From: Dyadobacter sp. | Lineage (GTDB): Bacteria; Bacteroidota; Bacteroidia; Cytophagales; Spirosomataceae | Assembly (NCBI RefSeq): GCF_017744695.1 | Contig: NZ_JAGIAS010000001.1 | Coordinates: forward strand, 1,207,013 to 1,271,012 | Length of the DNA stretch: 64,000 nucleotides | Direction of reading: 5' to 3' | The notes under the pieces: generated by a model | Database searches by the model: none | The model's input: the letters and a program-made list of their open reading frames with translations, nothing else | What the model was told of the DNA's origin: nothing | Made by a program: the position numbers and the translations under genes | Shown: positions 53,412-62,061 of the stretch, in pieces | Numbering within the stretch: the stretch's first letter is position 1 | Layout of the letters: every line of letters starts with the position of its first letter

Positions 53412-55298
53412 ATGAAAAAATTAGCCGCTCATTTACCGGGCTATTTCAAAACCGCCACTGCCCCGATGTCATTGAGTTCAAGAAATTGGAAAGCATTTCC
53501 TCGTAGACCCAAAGTCATACTCGTCATGCTGCTGTCGGTTAGCCTGCTGCTGTTGCTCCAGTCCCAGTCCTCTAACGCGCAGGCGCCGCAGCAGTTTAGT
53601 TTTCAAGGAGTAGCAAGGGATGCGACTGGGAAGATATTGGCGAGTAAAAGCATACAACTGGGGTTCACAATTTTCAAAGGTAGCCCTAACGGTAACGAAG
53701 TATTCTCCGAGAATCACACAACAACAACAAACGGAAATGGAATTTTTAACATCGCTATTGGATCAGTAAGTGCTATGCCAAACATAGACTGGGGAAAAGA
53801 TGCATACTTTCTAAGAACTAAAATTTACTTCGACGGACTCTCTGACGTAGTGGACCTTGGCACAACGCAATTACTCAGCGTTCCTTATTCATTGTTTGCA
53901 ACTAAATCCAATAGCGCCCAAACTTCGATAACTTCAGACACTTCACTAGTATCAAAGAAGTGGATAGATGACGAAGCAGTAATTCAATCAGGAAGCGATA
54001 ACAGTCCTCTTTTGCCTGATGTCACAAATGGAAATAAACTTATATGGTATCCCAAAAAGGCAGCTTTCAGAGTAGGTGAACAAAACGGTAACTGGAATAG
54101 TACTAACATGGGAAATGCATCCTTTGCCACCGGGTCAGGTACTGTGGCATCAGGAAACCAATCTGCAAGTTTCGGCATAGCGTCAGAAGCCACAGGCCAA
54201 GCATCCTTTGCTGCTGGAAATGGCTCAAAGGCGTCAAGTAGCGGTGCTTTCGCGCTAGGGCATACCACCACCGCATCCGCAGAAAATTCCATTTCTTTTG
54301 GTCACAATAGTGTCTCGTCTGCAAATGATGCTGTATCCATCGGAAGCACAGCTATTGCCTCAGGAATTACCTCGGTAGCAATAGGTTACAATTCACAAGC
54401 AAAAGCAGCAAATGCGCTGGCTTTCGGGAATGGCTCGGAAGCAACCGGCGACAATTCCACATCCTTCGGAAACTCCACTGCCGCCGGGCTTAGATCTTTT
54501 GCGATCGGCGACGGAGTGCTAGCCAAAGCAGTCGACGGCATTTCCATTGGTACTTACAATAATTCGGGAGATTTCCCTGGGGCGCAGGCGGCGGCAACGG
54601 ATAGAGTTTTTCAACTAGGATATGGTACCAGCGCCGACAGATCCAACGCAATCACTGTTCTCCGAAATGGCAATATCGGAATCGGAGACAATGCATTGGT
54701 TCCAGAATACATTATGGACTTTGGAGGCAGACCAAGAATTCGTCATAACGGCGCAACAGCAGGTATTCATTTTAATAACTCCCAAAATCAAATAGAGGGC
54801 TTTGTTGGGATGAAAACAGATAATCAGATCGGCTTCTATTGCAGCGATTTATGGCAATTTTGGGTTGATAACACCGGGGCATACTTTCACGGAGCGGCGC
54901 TTCAAGCTTCAGATAAGAGACTTAAAACCAATATCGCTCCATTTCCTTACCAAAGTTTACCGAAGCTTAATAAACTGAGAGGTTATAACTACAAATGGCT
55001 AGATCCTCGCCGTAGCCAAGATAAGCAAACTGGGTTGATCGCTCAGGAAGTTGAAACCTACTTCCCTGAGCTCGTTGCCACTGATAAAGACGGCTTCAAA
55101 GCCGTCAACTACATCGGCCTCATCCCCCATCTCATCGAAGCAGTCAAAGAACTCGACAAAAAAACAGAAGAAATCGCTACCCTGAAAAAGGAACTGGCTT
55201 CGGTTCAGGAAATGAACAAAAAGCTTAGCGCTTTGGAAGCCAGCGTCAAAGAGTTATTAGCCGGGAAGGCAGCCACCTCAACCCCAACCAGCAAATGA
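53412..55298 (+). CDS. Secreted protein with YadA-like head repeats and S74 self-cleaving chaperone domain
   Basis: This 628-residue protein has an N-terminal membrane-export helix (about 35-57, LVMLLSVSLLLLLQSQSS) after a basic start. An N-terminal beta domain (about 60-165) has the FSFQGVARDATGK motif. A run of about 12-14-residue YadA/Hep-Hag head repeats lies at about 230-385 (for example SFGIASEATGQASFAAGNGS, SISFGHNSVSS), which trimerise into a beta-roll. At the C-terminus is an S74 intramolecular chaperone with SDKRLK, catalytic S500 and K505, and the helical GLIAQEVETYFPELV and PHLIEAVKELDKKTEEI end. S74 domains cleave themselves before the serine and are found on phage tail spikes. 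Base composition in the middle is more AT-rich than the neighbours. A T9SS-sorted protein follows with ATGA overlap. Confidence 0.87.
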   Translation: MKKLAAHLPGYFKTATAPMSLSSRNWKAFPRRPKVILVMLLSVSLLLLLQSQSSNAQAPQQFSFQGVARDATGKILASKSIQLGFTIFKGSPNGNEVFSENHTTTTNGNGIFNIAIGSVSAMPNIDWGKDAYFLRTKIYFDGLSDVVDLGTTQLLSVPYSLFATKSNSAQTSITSDTSLVSKKWIDDEAVIQSGSDNSPLLPDVTNGNKLIWYPKKAAFRVGEQNGNWNSTNMGNASFATGSGTVASGNQSASFGIASEATGQASFAAGNGSKASSSGAFALGHTTTASAENSISFGHNSVSSANDAVSIGSTAIASGITSVAIGYNSQAKAANALAFGNGSEATGDNSTSFGNSTAAGLRSFAIGDGVLAKAVDGISIGTYNNSGDFPGAQAAATDRVFQLGYGTSADRSNAITVLRNGNIGIGDNALVPEYIMDFGGRPRIRHNGATAGIHFNNSQNQIEGFVGMKTDNQIGFYCSDLWQFWVDNTGAYFHGAALQASDKRLKTNIAPFPYQSLPKLNKLRGYNYKWLDPRRSQDKQTGLIAQEVETYFPELVATDKDGFKAVNYIGLIPHLIEAVKELDKKTEEIATLKKELASVQEMNKKLSALEASVKELLAGKAATSTPTSK

Positions 55299-55990
55299 AA
55301 AGACTTCTAACCATCGTCGCTATCATCCTATGCGCATATCATACGCGGGCACAGCAAATTTCACCCGGGGCACTTTACGCCGCCACTGGCTCCGGGTCGG
55401 CCAATGGCGTGAGCGTCAGTTGGGTATTAGGCAGCCTCAACACATTTTCAGATTTATCGGTGCTTCCGGTGAAGCTCATCCGCTTCGAGGGAAAAGTGAA
55501 TGCTGCCGGCCTTGCCGAGTTGCATTGGATAACGGCCGAGGAAACGAACAACCTCGGGTTCGAAATACAGAAATCGCAGGATGGTAAAAACTGGGAACTG
55601 CTGGGTTGGGTAGATGGGGCCGTTGATTCCAAAACGGAGAAAAATTACAATTACGTGGATCAGGAGTTTGTTACCACAAGCTATTACCGGTTAAGACAAG
55701 TCGATCTCGATGACTCCTATACTTATAGCAAAATCATTTGCATCATTCCGGAAAAAGAAAGCCTCGACAGGTTCTACGTTTATCCTAATCCGTCACGCGA
55801 GAACAAGGTGCAGGTGCAAATGCCAGAGCGCACACAAAATCTGACACTGTTTGATCAGTTAGGTAACAAGCTCGGCCAATTCGACAATCCCGGTACAAAA
55901 TATATGATCACATTACCGCATCCCGGCTCATTCATGCTTCAAATCGACACCCCGGTAGGAAGCAAAACAACAAAGCTGATTTTTCACTGA
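55295..55990 (+). CDS. Secreted protein with T9SS type A sorting domain
   Basis: This 231-residue protein is exported by a signal peptide (MKRLLTIVAIILCAYHTRAQ). A beta-sandwich segment (about 60-155) contains ELHWITAEETNNLGFEIQKSQDG (key TAEETNNLGFEIQKS), a common Bacteroidota surface motif. The end carries the T9SS C-terminal domain: YPNPSRENKVQVQMP, then a G at DQLGNKLGQ and the closing LPHPGSFMLQI...TTKLIFH. It is therefore delivered to the cell surface by the type IX secretion system. The start overlaps the previous stop by four bases (ATGA), showing translational coupling with the S74 protein. Function is unknown; an anchor or partner for the spike-like protein is plausible. Confidence 0.9.
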   Translation: MKRLLTIVAIILCAYHTRAQQISPGALYAATGSGSANGVSVSWVLGSLNTFSDLSVLPVKLIRFEGKVNAAGLAELHWITAEETNNLGFEIQKSQDGKNWELLGWVDGAVDSKTEKNYNYVDQEFVTTSYYRLRQVDLDDSYTYSKIICIIPEKESLDRFYVYPNPSRENKVQVQMPERTQNLTLFDQLGNKLGQFDNPGTKYMITLPHPGSFMLQIDTPVGSKTTKLIFH

Positions 55991-56008
55991 GGGTTAACTG
56001 GGGTTTGT

Positions 56009-56044
56009 ACAGAGGCCGCCATGTTGGTGGTCTCTGTTTTGTTT
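56009..56044 (+). terminator. Rho-independent terminator after the T9SS gene
   Basis: ACAGAGGCCGCCA pairs along its whole length with TGGTGGTCTCTGT (two G-U pairs) around a TGT loop, followed by TTTTGTTT. It covers the earliest start of the downstream frame, so that gene begins later. Confidence 0.88.
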
Positions 56045-56152
56045 GACCATTTAAAATCCCACGGATACCTGCCACTAAACGCTTTTGTATTTGGCACACA
56101 CGCCCGGCGATTTTCGGAACAGTTTACGATAATCGCTAATCCAACCTCAATT

Positions 56153-57703
56153 ATGAAACGAAGAATTCTCCTGCATTTTCTTTTTTGCCTGGCATTAACC
56201 TTCCAGACTGTGCTCGCCCAGGCTCCTTACAAATTCACCTTCCAGGGAGTGGCCGTTGATGATATGGCTCAGCCGGTCCAGAATGCTTCCATTACGGTTA
56301 AAATCAGCATTATACAGAGTCAGGTTCTCGGACCGGTAGTTTTTGAAGAAATCCATCCCGCGCAAACTGATTCAAATGGCATGTTCACGGTGGTCGTCGG
56401 CTCTGGCGGTAGTGACCTGTCCCTGGTTGAATGGCCGTACGATATCTTCTTTCTCAAAGCAGAAGTTGACGTTAAGAACACGGGCAAGTTTCATTTTATT
56501 GGAATGATGCAGCTTCTAAGTGTTCCCTACGCCCTCTATGCGAACGAGTCCGGAAAATTGCGGGAGAACTTTCCAATCCTCCAAAAAGATCAAATGCAAG
56601 CAAGCGCAGATCTTCCTACGGTAGGAAATGGCGCCCGGTTGATCTGGCATCCCAAGAAAGCAGCCTTCCGTGTAGGGCTTACCAATGGCGGCTGGGAGGA
56701 CAATAATATAGGATCGGGTTCATTTGCGGCAGGATTGAACGCAGAAGCGAGTGGATATGCCTCGATTGCTGTTGGTAACGGCCCGGTTGCCTCAGACCAT
56801 AGCGCTGTGGCATTGGGAAACTTGTCGACTGCCGAACAAGAATATTCATTCAGCATCGGAAATGCCTGTTATGCATACAATCATCATTCATTTGCTGTGG
56901 GTAACTCAGCGGCGGCAATGGGTGATTACAGCATGTCATTGGGCTTTCATACCGTTGCAAAGGCACCGCACAGCATGGCAGTCGGGCTATACAATAATTC
57001 TTTCGATCAGCCAAACGGAAGCCCAACTGACCGGCTTTTCCAGATAGGCAACGGCATGGATGCCAACAATCGCAGCAACGCCATGACGATACTCAAAAAC
57101 GGGAACATCGGCATCGGTAGCAAGGCCGTTTTACCGGAATTTGTGTTGGACGTAACATCCCGAATGCGGATAAGGAACGACGGCACCACTGCCGGAATCT
57201 ATTTCAACAATTCTCAAAATAAACCGGAGGGTTTTGTGGGGATGAAAACTGACAAACAAATCGGCTTCTACCTGAATGGCGCATGGCGGTTTTGGATTGA
57301 CGAAAACGGAAATGCATCGACACCGTTTGGGGTACTTCAGGTTTTCAGTTCCGACAAGCGATTGAAGCAGGATATTACTCCATTGAAAGGCAGCATTGAT
57401 GCCATCACGCAGTTACGCGGTTATCATTATCACTGGATCGACCCCAAGAGAGGAACAGAACTGCAAACAGGTGTGATAGCCCAAGAAGTTGAAAAGCACT
57501 TCCCCGAACTCGTCCAACAAAACGAGAAGGGCTTTAAAACGGTGAATTACGTGGGCCTTATTCCCCACCTGATCGAATCAGTCCGGGAATTGAAAAACCA
57601 GACAGCAGAAATCGCGGAATTAAAAAAGGAAATAAATGAGCTAAAGGTGTTGACCACTGCCGTCAAGAACTCAGCTTCACGAAATACAACCAAAACTAAA
57701 TAG
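56153..57703 (+). CDS. Second YadA-like/S74 self-cleaving surface protein
   Basis: This is a 516-residue paralogue of the 53.4 kb gene. Its signal peptide ends near VLAQ, followed by the same N-terminal beta domain (FTFQGVAVDD), shorter YadA-like head repeats (about 190-290, such as SGYASIAVGNGPVASDHSAV, key IAVGNGPVAS), and the S74 domain with SDKRLK, catalytic S400 and K405, and GVIAQEVEKHFPELV. The long helical tail is alike in both. The longer frame starts inside a terminator, so ATG 56153 is used. Its own terminator has the same layout as that after the T9SS gene, suggesting duplication of a whole unit. A spike- or pilus-like surface role is likely; no phage genes are near. Confidence 0.87.
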   Translation: MKRRILLHFLFCLALTFQTVLAQAPYKFTFQGVAVDDMAQPVQNASITVKISIIQSQVLGPVVFEEIHPAQTDSNGMFTVVVGSGGSDLSLVEWPYDIFFLKAEVDVKNTGKFHFIGMMQLLSVPYALYANESGKLRENFPILQKDQMQASADLPTVGNGARLIWHPKKAAFRVGLTNGGWEDNNIGSGSFAAGLNAEASGYASIAVGNGPVASDHSAVALGNLSTAEQEYSFSIGNACYAYNHHSFAVGNSAAAMGDYSMSLGFHTVAKAPHSMAVGLYNNSFDQPNGSPTDRLFQIGNGMDANNRSNAMTILKNGNIGIGSKAVLPEFVLDVTSRMRIRNDGTTAGIYFNNSQNKPEGFVGMKTDKQIGFYLNGAWRFWIDENGNASTPFGVLQVFSSDKRLKQDITPLKGSIDAITQLRGYHYHWIDPKRGTELQTGVIAQEVEKHFPELVQQNEKGFKTVNYVGLIPHLIESVRELKNQTAEIAELKKEINELKVLTTAVKNSASRNTTKTK

Positions 57704-57737
57704 GACTATATTTTTTATGAGGGTTAAGGGTGATTCA

Positions 57738-57777
57738 AACAGCGACTGCCGGTTCGGCGGTCGCTGTTTTGTTTTTA
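57738..57777 (+). terminator. Rho-independent terminator after the second S74 gene
   Basis: AACAGCGACTGCCG pairs along its whole length with CGGCGGTCGCTGTT (one G-U) around a GTT loop, followed by TTGTTTTT. The bases before it (GAGGGTTAA) repeat those before the terminator at 56009. Confidence 0.9.
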
Positions 57778-58428
57778 TGCAACGTTAGTTTCAACTGCCC
57801 CATTTAACTGCTGCTGCAACAGTCGCCTGGTCAGCGAACCATAAGTAATTGCCGCGGTAATGCTGATCAGCGACCACATGCCGTAATCCTTCACGAATCC
57901 ACCGGCGTCTTTGAGTCCCGCGAAATACGCTGCGATACCGCATGCGGCGCCGACAACCCCGGCCAGCAAAAAAGACAGAGCGCATTTCCAGGCCCATTGC
58001 CGGGGCTTGGGCAACAAAGAGCCTATCAAACCGGCATTGATCAGGCCGATCGTCGTATACATGAAAATGATATCAAACGGGATGTACAATGTATAATATC
58101 CGAGCCAAAAAGCGGCAGGTACAAACAGTAGAAAGTACCCCAGCCCCCTGAATGTACCGATAGAGAAACGGGTTTGAAGCGCCCGGTTTTGTAAGACGAC
58201 CAGTATCATGATAAAAGTCACAAGAGAGACATTATGCATAACCAGCTGCGGGGTAGTCAGGGCCTTATCATGCGGGCCAGTAAAATAATGCGCCAGAAAC
58301 GGATGCAGAATGGCGAGTCCTAACGCATTGGCATAAATGTGATTGCGGACCCACGTTTTCAACAGCGGGGTAGTTTCATGGAGAGGAAGTTCCCGCTCCT
58401 CTACCGGAATAGTCATTTCATTTTTCAT
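57775..58428 (-). CDS. Multi-spanning membrane protein of unknown function
   Basis: This 217-residue protein was not recognised as a named family. It has six to seven hydrophobic helices (for example LVTFIMILVVLQN, GYFLLFVPAAFWLGYYTLYI, ALSFLLAGVVGAACGIAAYF) and a charged N-terminal tail with ERELPLHETTPLL. The longest frame would start at 58527, but a promoter box (58483-58490) lies inside it, so ATG 58428 is preferred. It is just downstream of a Crp/Fnr regulator on the same strand but probably has its own promoter. A small-molecule transport or sensing role is only a guess. Confidence 0.72.
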   Translation of the reverse strand: MKNEMTIPVEERELPLHETTPLLKTWVRNHIYANALGLAILHPFLAHYFTGPHDKALTTPQLVMHNVSLVTFIMILVVLQNRALQTRFSIGTFRGLGYFLLFVPAAFWLGYYTLYIPFDIIFMYTTIGLINAGLIGSLLPKPRQWAWKCALSFLLAGVVGAACGIAAYFAGLKDAGGFVKDYGMWSLISITAAITYGSLTRRLLQQQLNGAVETNVA

Positions 58429-58482
58429 TGGTATGGCTGAATAGTTAAATGTAAACACCACAGGAACTTCCTTGTGATGATA

Positions 58483-58490
58483 CAAAGGTA
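58483..58490 (-). promoter_or_regulatory. Bacteroidota -7 promoter box of the membrane-protein gene
   Basis: TACCTTTG on the minus strand fits TAnnTTTG and is 54 bases before ATG 58428. Confidence 0.5.
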
Positions 58491-58523
58491 TTTCCGACAT
58501 GACTGGCAAATACTTGACGATCG

Positions 58524-59108
58524 TCAAGAAAACATGGGATGCGCAAGCCGTTTTCGTATACGGCTCAAACTTTCGGCACTGACGCCCAACATGTTTGCCA
58601 GGTATTTCAACGGAACGCGCCTGGCAAAATCGGGTTGATGTTCCAGCAAATGCAGGTAGCGATCTTCCGGACGGTCCCAGCTAAGTCGTGATGCGCGCTC
58701 GGAAGCCTCCTGGGCCGCGTGCTCGCTGAGCACCCTGGAAAAGCGCTCGAAGGCAGGACACTCTGCCATCAGCAGGTCCCGGTCCGTTTTCGAAAGGATC
58801 AAAACGACCGAGTCTTCCAGCGCAATCGAATTGTTCGTTGTGGGTGTACCCCGGTAGAAACTATCAAAATCAGTAAAAAACTGATTTTCGAAGTTGACGT
58901 TACAGGTTTTTTCCACGCCCTCCCGCCAGGTAAAATGACGGATGGCGCCCTTCACCACAAAACCGATGAAGTCATATTGCCTGCCCTCCCGGATCAGAAA
59001 TTGCTTCCGTTTTAGTCTGACCGTTTTCAGATAACGTTCAACAATAGCCAGCTCATCGCCGGACATTCCCGTCACTTCACGGCAAAGATTTAGCAGAGAT
59101 TCCGTCAT
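58524..59108 (-). CDS. Crp/Fnr-family transcription regulator
   Basis: This is a 194-residue regulator. A cNMP-binding beta-roll covers about 20-125 (KQFLIREGRQYDFIGFVVKG, key IREG and GFVVKGAIRHF), and a C-terminal helix-turn-helix has RVPLKYLANMLGVSAESLSRIRKRL. No cysteines line the N-terminus, so an Fnr-type iron-sulfur cluster is unlikely. Most Bacteroidota members of this group have an altered nucleotide pocket, so the ligand is uncertain. A promoter box lies 28 bases upstream. The downstream membrane-protein gene has its own box and may be a target. Confidence 0.92.
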   Translation of the reverse strand: MTESLLNLCREVTGMSGDELAIVERYLKTVRLKRKQFLIREGRQYDFIGFVVKGAIRHFTWREGVEKTCNVNFENQFFTDFDSFYRGTPTTNNSIALEDSVVLILSKTDRDLLMAECPAFERFSRVLSEHAAQEASERASRLSWDRPEDRYLHLLEHQPDFARRVPLKYLANMLGVSAESLSRIRKRLAHPMFS

Positions 59109-59135
59109 AATAAGTTACGAATAAGAGACTTACCA

Positions 59136-59143
59136 CAAAAATA
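59136..59143 (-). promoter_or_regulatory. Bacteroidota -7 promoter box of the Crp/Fnr gene
   Basis: TATTTTTG on the minus strand fits TAnnTTTG, 28 bases before the start codon. Confidence 0.5.
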
Positions 59144-59188
59144 CTCTGAACCGGTCACACAGAAATACCATTCACGAACTTCCTGTCG

Positions 59189-61765
59189 CTATGAATGCAA
59201 CACCTCCGGCATATCCTTCCTGAAATCCTCCCCGTAAATCCGGTTATATTCCCTGGCAAAATTTTCAAACGTCGTTTTCGCCAGCGAATGCTTACCTAAA
59301 TGCGCCAGTGCCTTGCATTTGAGGATCATTGCTTCCTCGTTCACGGGATCGAAATAGAACACGTAGTTGGCCAGCTTCACAAGAAATTCGGGATCATCGG
59401 CGATTTTGATGGAGGCCGCATAACGCAGGTAGGCGTCGACGATTTCGTTCGAAATTTCGGACTTGAAGCTGTCCAGCCATTCATATTCCACATTCGAAAG
59501 AAAATTGCCCCGCTTGGTAATGCTGGCAAGTTCAATGATGCTTTCTTTCGTAAGCAACTTACGGTTTCCGAGCAATGTAAGGTAATGCATATAATCGACC
59601 TCGATCTTCCCGAAATCGATCTTGATCTTCCAGTAGCCCGTCTCTTTCGATACCTGGCAATACTTCATCTTATCCAGGATCGCTTTCAGTTTCGCGATGT
59701 TCACCGACCGGTTATTCCGCGCGCTTTCGCTCGGCTTGTCGAACCAAAGCAATTCCTTCAATTTCTCGGAGCTAATCCCGTCCCAACGGATAGAATAAAG
59801 CAATATCACCAGAAACAGCTCCTTCACCAGCGGACTGAACTGCTTCGTGATCTCATTTCCCTCCTCATCGTACAGCTGTAAATTCCCGAATAGCAGGATG
59901 CAGCTTTTGTAAGGCGCTGCCTTTTCGGCCACCTCCTCATCCGCCACCGGCTGCCCGGCCTCCGGTAATACTTCCGGCTGCGGCACGGGCCCGACTACCG
60001 GTGCCTTCGTAGCTTTCTGCTTGCCCAATTGCCCCGGCATGTAACGATAAAGCCAATACACCAGCAATGCGGCCCCGAAAAGCGCACCGATTATCCACAA
60101 ACTTCGGCTTTCCGACCCTCCCGCAGAGGCTGTTTGCGGGGCTACGCTGTCGAGCGGCGGGGCATAGAGGGAGTAAATAGCCACCCTGGTCTGCAAATTC
60201 GCGTCGCGATACAGCGTCACCGCCACAAAGCGGCCATTCGCCTTGTCATAAAAAAGATCTGCAAAAGACTCGATATCGATAAACTGGTATGGCACCTTTG
60301 AGCCCACTGGCGTAAATTCCGGGCGATTAAGCGAACCTTTGATCAGTTGCAACTCGGAGCTGAACTGATGCTTTGGAAATATCAATGCATAATACGAACT
60401 ATCCTGCTCGTTGATAATCATTGAATTACCAAAAACAAAGTCCTCTTTCGGCACTTTCAGTTCGTAGATTTTCCTGAATTTTCGCTGTGCGCGGTCGAAA
60501 TACAACAGGTCGTACCAATTGCGCGGGTTGAGCATTTGCTGGCCCGTGGAGCTGCCGTACCCGCCTATTACGTATGCGCCGCCGTGCGTGGCGCCCAACG
60601 CGGCCAGGTAGCGCGGCGTGAAAACGGAATCACTGAGTGTCACTTGCTGCCACGTTCCGGATGGCAGATGGTAGCGTTGTACTTCCTTTTTATAGGCAAG
60701 GTGCCCGTAACCTCCCAGCATGTAAATCGAAGAATCGGCAGGCGAAAGGAATTTATTGGCGTGGAGATAGTAGGTCTTGGCTTGGGCCGGGATGTCGCTC
60801 TTGTCCCAGCTCCGGGTTGCCGTATCAAAAGCGGTAACCTGTTTTTCGTTCAGAAAAACATTATACAAACGGTTCCTGCCGGTATCAAACAGTACCTGGT
60901 TGTCCACGTAAACCGGCTGCTTCCCGCTTCGGTACGGCATGGTTACCATCCGGTTGCCCGACAAACTGAACCGGACAAGCGAATCCTGCCCTACCACAAA
61001 TACATTACTGCTTTTCTCGTCAAACCCTACCCGCACGTAGCCTTTCAGCGTAACGGTTTGCAGCAGCTTCCATTCATAATGCAGCTTTTTGATCCATATC
61101 GGATGGGCCGCCGCCGCCGCCCTTTGCCTGACTTCCTCTGCGGCTTTCGCCCCGTCCGTTTCGTTCAGCGGCCAATGATAGGCCACGCGCCCGCCCTCGC
61201 GCAATTCCACGTTCCGTATTTTCATCGGCGGCACGTCGGTGGTACGAAACTCCTTATACTGGTTGGCACCGAAAAGGATCTTGTAACAACCCTTTGCTGC
61301 GTATTTTACGGGCTGTGAAAAACTATGGTCTCCGTACGCAACGGTAATCTGTTGTTTCTGCTTCTGAAAACGCAGGGTAATGCGGTTCCATTTGGCAAAA
61401 AGGTCGTCTCCGTGAAAATCGAATGCGGTGGGGGAAAATTGCTCTCCGATGATGAGTTTGAAATGTTCCTGGTTCACGGAACTGTTATCGTAAATCAGGT
61501 CGATATTCTGCTGATCGTCTCCGATAACACGGACGATGTAGCCAAAATAGGTCTTTTTATTTCTCAAAAAGGACAGTTCAAAACTGAGCTCAAAGTCGTC
61601 GTCCAGGCAAATCTGTCCTTCCGGGCTCAGGTCGAGCCCTGTCCGCTTGTCCTGCACTGCCTCAAAACTCTCGAAACCAAGCCCGTACGACTGGCCCCTC
61701 AACTCGAAAACGATGCCCGACAATACAATTAACCAAAAACAAAAGAGAATAGACCTGAATTTCAT
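59189..61765 (-). CDS. Membrane-spanning SARP-type regulator with LamG-like/Kelch-like sensor part
   Basis: This 858-residue protein has an unusual layout. The signal/anchor helix (about 5-24) is followed by a LamG-like beta domain (about 40-200, LSFELSFLRNKKTYFGYIVRV, key FELSFLRN). Kelch-type beta-propeller repeats cover about 245-540 (YMLGGYGHLAYKKEVQRY, AYVIGGYGSSTG). One membrane helix follows at about 553-573 (LWIIGALFGAALLVYWLY), then a proline-rich linker. The cytoplasmic end is a SARP-like winged helix (about 617-715: LLFGNLQLYDEEGNEI, KLKELLWFDKPSESARNNRSVNIAKLKAIL, key LLWFDKPSESARNNRSVN) and a BTAD-type helical repeat region (about 715-858). A one-component regulator that binds a glycan or protein outside and DNA inside is the natural reading. 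The longest frame starts at 61810, but ATG 61765 starts the signal. It is divergent from a GH92 mannosidase. Confidence 0.87.
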   Translation of the reverse strand: MKFRSILFCFWLIVLSGIVFELRGQSYGLGFESFEAVQDKRTGLDLSPEGQICLDDDFELSFELSFLRNKKTYFGYIVRVIGDDQQNIDLIYDNSSVNQEHFKLIIGEQFSPTAFDFHGDDLFAKWNRITLRFQKQKQQITVAYGDHSFSQPVKYAAKGCYKILFGANQYKEFRTTDVPPMKIRNVELREGGRVAYHWPLNETDGAKAAEEVRQRAAAAAHPIWIKKLHYEWKLLQTVTLKGYVRVGFDEKSSNVFVVGQDSLVRFSLSGNRMVTMPYRSGKQPVYVDNQVLFDTGRNRLYNVFLNEKQVTAFDTATRSWDKSDIPAQAKTYYLHANKFLSPADSSIYMLGGYGHLAYKKEVQRYHLPSGTWQQVTLSDSVFTPRYLAALGATHGGAYVIGGYGSSTGQQMLNPRNWYDLLYFDRAQRKFRKIYELKVPKEDFVFGNSMIINEQDSSYYALIFPKHQFSSELQLIKGSLNRPEFTPVGSKVPYQFIDIESFADLFYDKANGRFVAVTLYRDANLQTRVAIYSLYAPPLDSVAPQTASAGGSESRSLWIIGALFGAALLVYWLYRYMPGQLGKQKATKAPVVGPVPQPEVLPEAGQPVADEEVAEKAAPYKSCILLFGNLQLYDEEGNEITKQFSPLVKELFLVILLYSIRWDGISSEKLKELLWFDKPSESARNNRSVNIAKLKAILDKMKYCQVSKETGYWKIKIDFGKIEVDYMHYLTLLGNRKLLTKESIIELASITKRGNFLSNVEYEWLDSFKSEISNEIVDAYLRYAASIKIADDPEFLVKLANYVFYFDPVNEEAMILKCKALAHLGKHSLAKTTFENFAREYNRIYGEDFRKDMPEVLHS

Positions 61766-61883
61766 AAGAGCGGGTAGGCAAGAAAACCACGAAAAGTTTT
61801 CTTCTGGCAATGCATTTAAGGGTTCCGTTAATCGATTGTTAAGCTTTTCTTAAGTAACGCGCGTTTAATTCGTGTTCGTTTCC

Positions 61884-61891
61884 CAAAACTA
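61884..61891 (-). promoter_or_regulatory. Possible -7 box of the SARP-type regulator
   Basis: TAGTTTTG on the minus strand fits TAnnTTTG, 118 bases before ATG 61765. Between them is a TTAAGCTTTTCTTAA inverted repeat that could be an operator. Confidence 0.4.
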
Positions 61892-62061
61892 CACTTGCAC
61901 GATATCAATTTAAAGTTAAACAATAACCAGGGTTTTTAATAACCTGCTCAACAGAGGCCTGTTTTTTCAGGAAAGCCCGGCACAAACCACTATCTATACT
62001 TTTTAAAACCATAATCAACCAAAATATAAGCACCGAAACCGTTATTAAAATTTGATTAAGC

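Noticed and set aside
54100..54560. Repetitive stretch that could be taken for a tandem DNA repeat or CRISPR
   Set aside because: It codes for degenerate YadA-like protein repeats; the DNA copies are not identical and have no spacer pattern.
53412..57703. Prophage remnant
   Set aside because: S74 and head-repeat domains are phage-like, but signal peptides, a T9SS gene and absence of any structural, integrase or lysis gene argue for host surface proteins.
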